A stretch of DNA of 46,080 bases from Anaerolineae bacterium (lineage in GTDB: Bacteria; Chloroflexota; Anaerolineae; 4572-78; J111): the NCBI GenBank assembly GCA_023151115.1, contig JAKLJP010000052.1:1-46080 (forward strand), given 5' to 3'. The translations under genes and the position numbers were made by a program. Under the pieces are notes generated by a model. The model was not told where the DNA came from. It did no database searches and saw nothing but the letters and a program-made list of their open reading frames with translations. This document shows positions 38,911-46,080 of the stretch, in pieces. The first letter of the stretch is position 1; each line of letters begins with the position of its first letter.

Positions 38911-39561
38911 ATGGATGTAATCACCTTGAAAATTAGATGGTTTACCGTCATTATAATCTTGATACTGACCGCCTGTCAGGGCCAACCGACTTCAAGCGCG
39001 GACGGGGGCGAGTCACATTATTTTGTTGAAACCGGCCACACCGTGCGCGGTGATTTTTGGCATTTTTTTAATGTTTACGGGGGGGTGGCGAGCCTGGGGT
39101 ATCCACTGACGGAGGAAATAGTGACAGACGGTTGGACGGTGCAATATTTTGAGAAGGGCCGCCTGGAACGCCACCCTGAGAATGAACCGGCCTATCGGAT
39201 CACCGTTGGCTGGCTGGGCGATCTGTTGCAGCGCCGTCGCCCACCTCTTCCCCCCCAACTCATCCCCCGCGCTGATGATCCCTATCGGCGCTACTTTCCC
39301 GAATCGGGTCACACAGTCAGCGGCGACTTTTTGCGCTATTTCGACACTTATGGCGGCACGGTGCGCTTTGGTTTACCCATCAGCGAGCCGTTTTTGGAGG
39401 CCGGCCGCTTGACTCAGGATTTTCAGAGCGCCCGCTTTTTCTGGACGCCGGAGGACAATCCGCCGGTAGGGCTGGAAGAGATTGGTCGGGTCTATTGGGA
39501 AGTGACTCAAGTGAATAACAATCTTGCCGGGGATAAAAGGGAGGCGGAGGAAAAAGAATAG
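38911..39561 (+). CDS. Lipoprotein with two Chloroflexota-type repeats
   Basis: ATG 38911 gives MDVITLKIRWF, a hydrophobic run and LTAC-QG, a lipobox. Two copies of one domain follow: HYFVETGHTVRGDFWHFFN with YGGVASLGYPLTEE, and RYFPESGHTVSGDFLRYFD with YGGTVRFGLPISEP. This domain, often found at the end of larger secreted Chloroflexota proteins, here makes up nearly the whole protein. The role is unknown; cell-wall association is inferred from its relation to LGFP-like repeats. The ATG at 38866 would add 15 residues before the signal. Confidence 0.78.
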   Translation: MDVITLKIRWFTVIIILILTACQGQPTSSADGGESHYFVETGHTVRGDFWHFFNVYGGVASLGYPLTEEIVTDGWTVQYFEKGRLERHPENEPAYRITVGWLGDLLQRRRPPLPPQLIPRADDPYRRYFPESGHTVSGDFLRYFDTYGGTVRFGLPISEPFLEAGRLTQDFQSARFFWTPEDNPPVGLEEIGRVYWEVTQVNNNLAGDKREAEEKE

Positions 39562-39579
39562 CGGATAGGGAAATTTAGC

Positions 39580-40269
39580 TCATCCTGTAGGTTGGAGTTC
39601 GTCGTTTGACGTGGCCGCGTTCAATGCTGCAATTCGAGCAACCGCATGCTCATACTGCTCGTACAAAGTCTCAGGATGGGTAATACAAATACCTAAATCC
39701 TGTAAAAGCCCATTGGCCAGCCCATAAATCAAACCATGGACTGCCAGGGGTTGTCCCCGTTCCCAAGCCTGCTGCACTACGGTGGTCTGGCTCACATTGA
39801 CCACCTGTTCAATTACATTGAGTTCACACAAGCGGTCGAGTTGCTCCTCCTCAGCAGGATAAGTTGCCAGAAGCGCAGCATGCTGGCGATGAACATCTTG
39901 GACGTGACGCAACCAGTTATCAATCAGACCAAACTTATAGTTTTTGAAAGCGGCCTGAACTCCGCCGCAGCCGTAGTGTCCGCAAACAATAATATCCCGA
40001 ATCTTGAGCGCATCCACCGCATAATGCAGCACCGACAGGCAGTTTAGATCGGTATGGACGACCACATTGGCGACATTGCGATGGACAAACATTTCGCCGG
40101 GCAGCAGGCCCACCAGTTGCGTGGCGGGAACCCGGCTGTCCGAACAGCCAATCCACAAGTAGGCCGGCGTCTGCTGCTCCGAAAGCTGCTGAAAAAAAGT
40201 AGGGTCTGCGGCAACCATCTCGGCGGCCCAGGCCCGGTTGTTTGCCAGTAATTGTTCTATTGCGGACAT
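39580..40269 (-). CDS. can: Beta-class carbonic anhydrase
   Basis: The 229-residue enzyme interconverts CO2 and bicarbonate. Zinc ligands are C42 (CSDSR), H98 and C101 (GHYGCGGV), with the D44/R46 dyad. MFVHRNVANVV and LHYAVDALKIRDIIVCG complete the family pattern. It is cytosolic, lacks a signal peptide and is convergent with the lipoprotein gene (18 bases apart). Confidence 0.95.
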   Translation of the reverse strand: MSAIEQLLANNRAWAAEMVAADPTFFQQLSEQQTPAYLWIGCSDSRVPATQLVGLLPGEMFVHRNVANVVVHTDLNCLSVLHYAVDALKIRDIIVCGHYGCGGVQAAFKNYKFGLIDNWLRHVQDVHRQHAALLATYPAEEEQLDRLCELNVIEQVVNVSQTTVVQQAWERGQPLAVHGLIYGLANGLLQDLGICITHPETLYEQYEHAVARIAALNAATSNDELQPTG

Positions 40270-40301
40270 GCTTTATCACCCTGGCCTGCAAAACAAAGTA
40301 G

Positions 40302-40344
40302 GAAGATTAGAGATCATTATCTTGAATCTCCAATCTCTAATCTT
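40302..40344. repeat. AGATTAGAGAT inverted repeat
   Basis: AGATTAGAGAT and ATCTCTAATCT pair with an ATCTCC copy between. A relative stands at 10407-10440 (GGAGATTGAAGAATCTCTAATC). Confidence 0.65.
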
Positions 40345-40354
40345 TTGGCAGAGA

Positions 40355-40612
40355 CTATGACTGGCTCTCTTTTGCCTCAGACTCAGCCTTCACCGGTTCA
40401 ACCTCAGCCTCGTCGTCCTCATCCTCCCAGCCGATAATCCAGACACAAGCTCCCGCCAGCAGGATCGTCGTAATCACCAGGGCTGTCCATTGACCGGGGG
40501 TAAAGCCTACCTCCCTGGCCGACCAAACCAAAATGATGACCATGCCAATTGCCAGCACAATCCACGAGGTGATTTGCGGATGCTCGCCGGTAAATTTTTT
40601 GAGTGTGTCCAT
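40355..40612 (-). CDS. Small two-TM membrane protein with acidic tail
   Basis: ATG 40612 gives MDTLKKFTGEHPQITSW, two hydrophobic helices (about residues 15-35 and 42-64), and a tail of Glu, Asp and Lys. GGAG lies 6 bases upstream; the TTG at 40624 would add four residues but lacks a better site. No family is recognised. Confidence 0.6.
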   Translation of the reverse strand: MDTLKKFTGEHPQITSWIVLAIGMVIILVWSAREVGFTPGQWTALVITTILLAGACVWIIGWEDEDDEAEVEPVKAESEAKESQS

Positions 40613-40646
40613 CAGTTTCTCCAAAAGTAAATTTGCCTAAAAGTGA

Positions 40647-40710
40647 GACCGCCGACGGCTGACCGCCGCAAGTGATTATGGCAGCGGTCGACTGTCTGCT
40701 GTCGGCGGTC
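40647..40710. repeat. GACCGCCGAC inverted repeat
   Basis: GACCGCCGAC (40647-40656) and GTCGGCGGTC (40701-40710) are perfect 10-bp arms, with GCTGACCGCCGC and GCAGCGGTCGAC inner copies. It lies 4 bases after the CoaE-GNAT stop. Confidence 0.8.
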
Positions 40711-40714
40711 ATTC

Positions 40715-41881
40715 TTACATTGGAACCATAATCCGCTGCTCGCGCAGCTTTTTATAGAGCAACACGCTGTTTTCCGGCTGCCATTCTTTGGCGGCGTCTT
40801 TCCACATGTAGCCCAAATCTTTAGCCTGGGCCTGTTCGTAACCCTGGTTTTCAAAAAATTCAATGGGTTTGGGTCCAGCCGGATTCAGCACAAAGGCCAT
40901 GGCTACTTCACAAGAGAGCTTGTTGACTTCGTCGTGGATCATATCCAGCATCTGCTGGCCCACGCTGGCCCACAAATCATCACGCAGCACATAAAAATCT
41001 TGCAAACCGGCAATTAAATTTTCGGTTTGCCAGCCGGCCACGCCGACGACGTAATCACCGGCCAGGGCCACGATGTAAGCGCGGGTGAAAAGAGACTCCA
41101 TCATCTGGCTAAGGTCCGGGTTGATGGCCCCTTTGGTGGCCGAAGCCATCAAACTGGTCATAGCTTCCAGGTCTTGCCGCTTGGCCCGGCGAATTGAAAT
41201 CTCTGTCACCTTAACCTCGTCAGCGGGTTTGGCTTCCGGCGCTGAAGCCGGTTCGGCTACAGCCGGTTGGGTTGCGCCGGCATGGCCATCCAACAGAGCA
41301 GTATACTGCTTTTTCACAAAAGCCCAGGTTTTGGCCAGTTCACCGCTGTTGTCAATTACAACATCGGCTTTGGCTATCTTTTCTTCCTGAGATGTTTGTG
41401 CCTTGATGCGCTGCTGGGCCTGTTCCGGCGACATCTTGCGCCGCTCGACCAGCCGCCTTAGCTGTATCTCTGGCGAGGCCGTGACCACCCAGGCGGACTG
41501 GCAATGCTCGCGCAAACCTGACTCAAACAGTTTAATGGCCTCAACCACCACCACTGGGGCCGAACTGCTCTTGATGCGGGCCAAAATCTCTTGGCGCACC
41601 ACCGGATGGGTGATCGCCTCCAGGCGTGCCATCGCTTCCGGCACGGCAAAGGCCAGACGGCCCAGGCGCTCACGATTGATCTGGCCGCTGTGCTCATCTA
41701 CCATAAATTTGCCAAACTCTTCGACAATTGCTCGATACGCCGGTCCGCCTGGGGCCATGGCTTCGTGGGCTAACTTGTCGGCATCAATCGCCGTTGCGCC
41801 CAATTCTTGCAGCATCCGCAATACTAAACTTTTGCCGGTGGCAATGTTGCCGGTCAAGCCGATGACAATTTTTTCTGCCAT
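40715..41881 (-). CDS. coaE: Dephospho-CoA kinase fused to a GNAT domain
   Basis: Residues 1-200 are CoaE, the last step in CoA synthesis: P-loop GNIATGKS (11-18), DADKLAHEAM, and THPVVRQEIL with a VVVVEAIKLFESGL Walker-B strand. A linker (200-235, Ala/Pro) joins a GNAT-like domain (240-388) with ISIRRAKRQDLEAMTSLM and FFENQGYEQAQAKDLG. The acetyl-CoA signature is weak. CoaE of most bacteria lacks this tail. It could use the CoA product or sense it. Confidence 0.85.
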   Translation of the reverse strand: MAEKIVIGLTGNIATGKSLVLRMLQELGATAIDADKLAHEAMAPGGPAYRAIVEEFGKFMVDEHSGQINRERLGRLAFAVPEAMARLEAITHPVVRQEILARIKSSSAPVVVVEAIKLFESGLREHCQSAWVVTASPEIQLRRLVERRKMSPEQAQQRIKAQTSQEEKIAKADVVIDNSGELAKTWAFVKKQYTALLDGHAGATQPAVAEPASAPEAKPADEVKVTEISIRRAKRQDLEAMTSLMASATKGAINPDLSQMMESLFTRAYIVALAGDYVVGVAGWQTENLIAGLQDFYVLRDDLWASVGQQMLDMIHDEVNKLSCEVAMAFVLNPAGPKPIEFFENQGYEQAQAKDLGYMWKDAAKEWQPENSVLLYKKLREQRIMVPM

Positions 41882-41905
41882 AATCTAATCCCTCCCCTGG
41901 TTTTT

Positions 41906-41938
41906 AGACCCTAAAGGTCTCCAAGATCTTTAGGGTCT
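41906..41938. repeat. Imperfect inverted repeat between coaE and the ABC-F gene
   Basis: AGACCCTAAAGGTC and GATCTTTAGGGTCT pair over 13 of 14 bp. T-runs are absent after it on either strand. Confidence 0.6.
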
Positions 41939-41941
41939 TTA

Positions 41942-43849
41942 TCAAGCAGCTTCCAATTCGGTCCACTGATTTAACAGTTCTTCCAGTTTGGCTTCGGTGG
42001 TTTGATAATCCTGGCCCAGTTGTTGCAGTTGGGCAATATCTTGGGCCTGGCTGGCCGCTTCCAGTTGGCGGGCCAACTCTGCCAGATGGGCTTCGGTGGC
42101 GGCAATCACGCTCTCGATTTCGGCAATTTGCCTGGCTTTTTTTTCATTGGCCCGTTTTTCGGCTTTGCTCTGTTCGCGGCTGGTTTGACTGGTTGATTTC
42201 GGCGCTGACCCATTGGTGGCGTTGTTGACTGCGATCTTCTGGGCCTCGCGCTCGGCCAGATAATCGCTGTAGCCACCTTCGATCACCGTCACCGATTTGC
42301 TGTCCGGCTCCAAAGCCCAGGTGTGCGTGGCCAGGGCGTCCACAAAATAGCGATCGTGCGAGACCAGCAGGATGGTGCCGCCGAAATCGTTCAACACCCG
42401 CTCCAAATTCTCCTGCGAGGGAATATCGAGGTGGTTGGTCGGCTCATCCAAAATCAAAAAATTAGAGCCGGTTAAGGTGAGTTTAGCCAGGGCTACCCGG
42501 CTGCGTTCGCCGCCCGACAGCGCCCCAATCGGCTTAAAGACATCATCGCCCGAAAAGAGAAAGCGGCCCAAATAATTGCGAGCCTCGCCAATGGGTAGAT
42601 TCTGCACCGACAAAATTTCGTCCAAAATGGTGGCATCCAACTTGAGACTGGCCTGGGTTTGAGCAAAGTAGCCAATTTCCACCCCGGCCCCAAAGCGAAT
42701 GGCCCCGGTTTTGGGTTTGACTTGTCCCAGGATGGTCTTGATGAACGTGGTTTTGCCGGCCCCATTAGGCCCCAGCAAGGCAATGCGCTGGCCGCGCCGG
42801 ATTTCCAGGTCGGGGCAGGTAAAAAGCGGGGGACCGTCGGCATAACCCACAACCAGATTGTGCGTCGCCAGCACTAAATCGCCGGAGCGCAGCGTTGTTT
42901 GCAGCGACAGCTTGAGCGTTTTGTGCTCGCTGGGCCGATCCAGCCTGTCCAACCGCTCCAGGCGGGTGCGCCGTCCCTGGGCTTCGCGGGTACGCTGCCC
43001 GGCCAGGTTGCGCCGGATGAACTCTTCTTCTTTGGCAATAAATTCCTGCTGCGCCTGGTATTCCTTTTGCCGCCGCTCGAAGCGCTCCTGGCGCTGCTGC
43101 ACGTAATGGGAATAGTTGCCGCGATAGCCCTCGATTTTGCCAAACAACATTTCCCAGACGCGGGTGGCTACTTCATCCAAAAAGTAGCGGTCGTGCGAAA
43201 CGGCAATGATGGCCCCTGGCCAGCTTTTGAGGTAATTCTCCAGCCACTCTACCGAGGCTAAATCCAGGTGATTGGTCGGCTCATCCAACAGCAATAAATC
43301 GGGCTGTTTCAAGAGCAAATGGGCCAGGTGGGCCCGGCTCTGCTGGCCGCCGCTCAACTTGGTCAGCGGCATCCCAAAATCCTCGCGTTTGAAGGCCAGG
43401 CCGGTCAATACCTGCTCGGCGGTTTGCTCATAGGTATAACCGCCGGCGTGCTCAAAACGGGCTTCGGCTTCGCCATACTGCTCCAGTAGTTGCTGGTGAC
43501 GCGTTTCGTCGGTTTCGGCGGCCAGGGTGGCAGCCAGGTCATGCAGGGCGGCTTCCTGCTGCCGCAACTCGGCAAAGGCGCTCAAGGCCAGCTCCCACAA
43601 AGTGCCGCCGGTTGAGATCAGCGAAGGGTGCTGCTCCAGATAGCCCAGCTTTAAGCCTTTCGCGGTATGCACCGCGCCCGCCGAAGGCTGCTCTAGCCCC
43701 GCCAAAATTCGCAGCAGGGTGGTTTTGCCCTCGCCATTCGGCCCGACCAGGGCAATCCGGTCTCCTTGGTTAACCGATAGGGTCAGGCCCTCAAAAATAT
43801 CTTGCGCCCCGTAGTGTTTGCTCAGGTTGTGCGTGGTGAGAACTGTCAT
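41942..43849 (-). CDS. ABC-F family ATPase
   Basis: Two ABC domains without TM segments are visible. Domain 1 has Walker A GPNGEGKT (36-43), signature LSGGQQSRAHLA and LLLLDEPTNHLD. Domain 2 has GPNGAGKT, LSGGERSRVALA and LILDEPTNHLD. A 70-residue interdomain linker (ERFERRQKEYQAQQE) precedes the second domain, and a coiled coil ends the protein. ABC-F proteins act on ribosomes in translation or antibiotic protection; which one is not visible here. The start overlaps the upstream gene by 4 bases. Confidence 0.92.
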   Translation of the reverse strand: MTVLTTHNLSKHYGAQDIFEGLTLSVNQGDRIALVGPNGEGKTTLLRILAGLEQPSAGAVHTAKGLKLGYLEQHPSLISTGGTLWELALSAFAELRQQEAALHDLAATLAAETDETRHQQLLEQYGEAEARFEHAGGYTYEQTAEQVLTGLAFKREDFGMPLTKLSGGQQSRAHLAHLLLKQPDLLLLDEPTNHLDLASVEWLENYLKSWPGAIIAVSHDRYFLDEVATRVWEMLFGKIEGYRGNYSHYVQQRQERFERRQKEYQAQQEFIAKEEEFIRRNLAGQRTREAQGRRTRLERLDRLDRPSEHKTLKLSLQTTLRSGDLVLATHNLVVGYADGPPLFTCPDLEIRRGQRIALLGPNGAGKTTFIKTILGQVKPKTGAIRFGAGVEIGYFAQTQASLKLDATILDEILSVQNLPIGEARNYLGRFLFSGDDVFKPIGALSGGERSRVALAKLTLTGSNFLILDEPTNHLDIPSQENLERVLNDFGGTILLVSHDRYFVDALATHTWALEPDSKSVTVIEGGYSDYLAEREAQKIAVNNATNGSAPKSTSQTSREQSKAEKRANEKKARQIAEIESVIAATEAHLAELARQLEAASQAQDIAQLQQLGQDYQTTEAKLEELLNQWTELEAA

Positions 43850-44118
43850 ATCAAATAATCATGCGCCAAATCTAATTTGACCACCGGGACTTCCATAATC
43901 TCTACCGGTTTCAGCCTACCCTGGCGATCTGCCTCAAACAATTGCTCCAGAGAGCGGGCAACCTTAGCATTAAAGAAGCGATGACCGTTAACTTCACATT
44001 CGCGTACCGGAACTTCACGCACTATCAGCAAATGGCCCTCATTCCAATCGCTATAATTGATAATTTTTTCAATTATTTGGCTGCCACAGATGGGGCAAAC
44101 GTCTTGCTCTTTTTCCAT
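43846..44118 (-). CDS. YgiT-like zinc-finger protein
   Basis: CPICGSQI forms one zinc knuckle; the second is degenerate (VREVPVRECEVNGHRFF, where a CxxCG-type pair is usual). The second half, ARSLEQLFEADRQGR, resembles the MqsA/YgiT helical end. ATG 44118 is preferred (MEKEQDV), a TTG at 44133 being the alternative. It is co-transcribed with the ABC-F gene. Confidence 0.65.
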   Translation of the reverse strand: MEKEQDVCPICGSQIIEKIINYSDWNEGHLLIVREVPVRECEVNGHRFFNAKVARSLEQLFEADRQGRLKPVEIMEVPVVKLDLAHDYLI

Positions 44119-44194
44119 TAGTTCATTTAACAAAGATGATTATACCACAAGTATTTTCAATTCTACCATTTGCCGATGTTCTGCACAAGCCGGC

Positions 44195-44360
44195 CTCGTT
44201 TTACGTTTTAGGTTTCACGTTTTATACTACCGGATGAGGCGAGGAGGCGAAGAATTGAGGATAGAGGATAGAAGATAATCCTCATTGACCCTCTTCATCA
44301 ACTATCTACCATCTTCCATTTACCATCTTCAGTCTTCGCCTCACGCCTCATCGCGTCTAT
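44195..44360. repeat. Cluster of heptamer repeats
   Basis: TTTTACGTTTTAGGTTTCACG, then GAGGCGAGGAGGCG, GAGGATAGAGGATAGAAGATA, and inverted CATCTTC, TCGCCTCACGCC and CATCGCG pieces. They fill the 243-base gap before the Nudix gene. Confidence 0.75.
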
Positions 44361-44376
44361 TTACGAGGAGAAATCT

Positions 44377-44865
44377 ATGCCTTATACCCCCATTTTAGCC
44401 ACGTTGGGCTACATCATGTCGCCTGATGGCCGGGAAACGCTGCTGATCCACCGCAACAGCCGCCCTGGCGACCTTCACCTGGGCAAATACAACGGCCTGG
44501 GCGGCAAATTACAGCCTGATGAGGATATCATCGCCGGGCTGCGGCGCGAAATCCGCGAGGAAGCGGGGATCGAGTGTGAGGAAATTTTGTTGCGCGGGAC
44601 CGTCAGTTGGCCGGGTTTTGGCAAAAACGGCGAGGATTGGTTCGGCTTTATCTTTCGGATTGACCGCTTTTCCGGGACGCCCCTCAGCGAAAACCCTGAG
44701 GGGACGCTTTCCTGGGTTCCGGTCGAGCGAATTTTGGAGTTGCCGTTGTGGGAAGGCGACCGCTACTTTTTGCCCCTGGTCTTCGGCGACGACCCGCGCC
44801 AGTTTCACGGGGTGATGCCGTATGAGGGGGGCAGGCCGGTGAGTTGGAGTTATAGTTTGATTTGA
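44377..44865 (+). CDS. Nudix hydrolase (8-oxo-dGTPase-like)
   Basis: The Nudix box GGKLQPDEDIIAGLRREIREEAGI fits GX5EX7REUXEEXGU in full when read from its second G. MPYTPILATLGYIM and HLGKYNGLGGKL resemble the MTH1-type proteins. It cleaves nucleoside diphosphate-X bonds; the exact substrate is unknown. GAGGAG stands 7 bases before the ATG. Confidence 0.88.
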   Translation: MPYTPILATLGYIMSPDGRETLLIHRNSRPGDLHLGKYNGLGGKLQPDEDIIAGLRREIREEAGIECEEILLRGTVSWPGFGKNGEDWFGFIFRIDRFSGTPLSENPEGTLSWVPVERILELPLWEGDRYFLPLVFGDDPRQFHGVMPYEGGRPVSWSYSLI

Positions 44866-45046
44866 AAAAAGCAGCACAAGAGTAGGACTGATGAATTATT
44901 TTTAGTGATTGACACAGACCCCAAACTATTATAACATAGCCTTATATATCTTCACTTTCTTTTTCCCCGCCTTCCAGGCTGAAAACCCAATAGCAACTCG
45001 ACAGGGTTGCTGTAACTGTGTTCTCGGATCATGGACTGTCACAAGG

Positions 45047-45358
45047 ATGCCACCCTTGACTCGGATCCTGCGCATTCACTTACTGGGCGATTTTCGCCTG
45101 ACTTATGGCAACACCCCGCTGCTGACCGTTAATACCCTGCGTCTGCAATCACTTCTGGCCTTTCTGGTCCTGCACCGCCACACCCCCCAATCACGCCACC
45201 ACCTGGCCTTTCTGCTCTGGCCGGACACCCCCGAAGCCCAAGCTCATACCAATCTGCGCACCTTGTTGCACCGGCTGCGCCAGGCATTGCCTGAAGTTGA
45301 TTGCTTTCTTCGAGCCATGCAGCCGCGTCTCAGGCTGAGATCACTACAGATAGTTTAG
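45047..45358 (+). pseudogene. SARP/BTAD-type regulator, N-terminal remnant
   Basis: ILRIHLLGDFRLTYGNTPLL, SLLAFLVLHRH, FLLWPDTPEAQAHTNLRTLL and HRLRQALPEVDCFL are the winged-helix DNA-binding start of large AfsR/SARP-like ATPase regulators. After about 87 residues the reading turns into unrelated RAMQPRLRLRSLQIV and stops. BTAD, NB-ARC and TPR regions are missing. No function is likely. Confidence 0.72.
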
Positions 45359-45370
45359 GAGCACCAGGCT

Positions 45371-46018
45371 ATGTTCAATATGTGCTACAACTGCGGCGAA
45401 TACAGAGTAGACAAGATCATCAAGCCAAACGGCCCTTATGCCGTTTGCCCGGTGTGTGGACACCAACACCCCTTTCGCCAACTGCCCCTGCTGATTGTCG
45501 CCGGGGCCAGCGGCGCGGGGAAATCGGCGGCAGGCCAAAGATTGCTGGGGAAAATACCGGAAGTCGTTTTGCTGGAAGGCGACCTGTTATGGCGGCCCGA
45601 ATTCAACCGGCCGCTGGAAAAGTATAACGACTTTTTTGAAACCTGGCTTCGTCTCTGCAAAAACGTAGCCCAGGCCGGGCGGCCGGTGGTTTTGTTCAAT
45701 GCCGGGGCGATCCCGGCCAATGTAGAGCCGTGTGTGGAACGCCGCTACTTCTCCGAAATCCATTACCTGGCCCTGGTGTGTGACGATGACTTGTTGGCTC
45801 AGCGGCTGCAAAAGCGCTCGAACTGGCGCGGCTTCGACGACCCAGAGGTCATCGAGCGGAACATCGAGTTCAATCGCTGGTTCAAGGCCAACGCGGGCCA
45901 GATTAGCCCGCCGATTGACCTGCTTGACACGAGCCGCGTCTCGGTGGAAGAGACGGCCCAGCAGGTGGCGGGGTGGATTCGGGAGAAGGTTGGGCGGGTC
46001 GCACATATAGGTAAATAG
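45371..46018 (+). CDS. P-loop nucleoside/nucleotide-kinase-like protein with N-terminal zinc ribbon
   Basis: C5/C8 and C26/C29 form a zinc ribbon. Walker A is GASGAGKS (45-52). The rest reads LLEGDLLWRPEFNRPL and ERRYFSEIHYLALVC with DDDLLAQRLQKRSNW, the LID-like region of gluconate/shikimate-kinase-type P-loop enzymes. The substrate is not known. AGGAG lies 8 bases before the ATG, overlapping the end of the SARP remnant. Confidence 0.78.
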   Translation: MFNMCYNCGEYRVDKIIKPNGPYAVCPVCGHQHPFRQLPLLIVAGASGAGKSAAGQRLLGKIPEVVLLEGDLLWRPEFNRPLEKYNDFFETWLRLCKNVAQAGRPVVLFNAGAIPANVEPCVERRYFSEIHYLALVCDDDLLAQRLQKRSNWRGFDDPEVIERNIEFNRWFKANAGQISPPIDLLDTSRVSVEETAQQVAGWIREKVGRVAHIGK

Positions 46019-46080
46019 GTGAAATGAGGTAACATCAGCGTTCTCAAGAAGTCAGGAGTGACCCGTTTGAGATTATGAGA

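Noticed and set aside
41906..41938. Inverted repeat as a terminator between coaE and ABC-F
   Set aside because: No T-tract follows it on either strand.

Overview
The window reads as ordinary chromosome from a free-living bacterium of the phylum Chloroflexota, most likely an Anaerolineae-type lineage. This placement is inferred from gene content, not from a phylogeny. The clues are a lipoprotein built only from the tandem YF-ETGHTV-G-F domain common in that phylum, a SARP-like regulator fragment, a decayed RHH/HNH gene pair, many single-pass proteins with Thr/Pro linkers, RNase J, and SelA. There is no rRNA operon, prophage, transposase or CRISPR array. One tRNA gene, tRNA-Leu(CAA), is present.

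Layout. Positions 1-3400 hold a truncated nucleotide-cyclase protein, an unknown membrane protein and two pseudogenes. Positions 3400-6310 (- strand) hold a housekeeping cluster: type-4 uracil-DNA glycosylase, RimI, TsaB and TsaE, covering base-excision repair, ribosomal-protein acetylation and t6A tRNA modification. A divergent promoter pair separates it from a metallophosphoesterase and a DUF4349 lipoprotein. Positions 8.5-13.3 kb carry a CNB/PH-like membrane protein, a GT-C-like membrane protein and an alpha/beta hydrolase, followed by a HigBA toxin-antitoxin pair with an unusually clear promoter/operator. Positions 14.1-23.6 kb form an envelope and signalling stretch: a histidine-kinase-like protein fused to a beta-propeller, a chlorite-dismutase-family protein, two tandem secreted paralogs, an ECF sigma factor with a two-TM putative anti-sigma protein, and a receiver-Roadblock protein. 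RsmI and SelA follow.

Positions 26.6-32.7 kb are the replication-origin region. A strong oriC candidate carries two arrays of DnaA boxes phased at about 21 bp. Next to it lie dnaA, a cold-shock-domain gene with a consensus promoter and structured leader, RNase J and dnaN. A perfect 16-bp parS palindrome lies at 35230, about 8 kb from the origin candidate. Positions 33-39.5 kb carry surface and polysaccharide genes: a sortase-like anchored protein, a methyltransferase, an initiating polyprenyl-phosphate glycosylphosphotransferase, a GT2 glycosyltransferase, a GNAT protein and a lipoprotein. The last part has carbonic anhydrase, a CoaE-GNAT fusion, an ABC-F ATPase, a Nudix hydrolase, a SARP remnant and a zinc-ribbon P-loop kinase.

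The most distinctive property of the window is the dense set of short tandem repeats with 7- or 8-bp periods and of imperfect palindromes between genes. They also occur inside genes: in frame in rimI and in the GT-C gene, and across the stop codons of selA and of the sigma factor gene. The other outstanding item is the kinase-propeller fusion, which keeps an intact ATPase domain but has Gln where the phospho-accepting His is expected.
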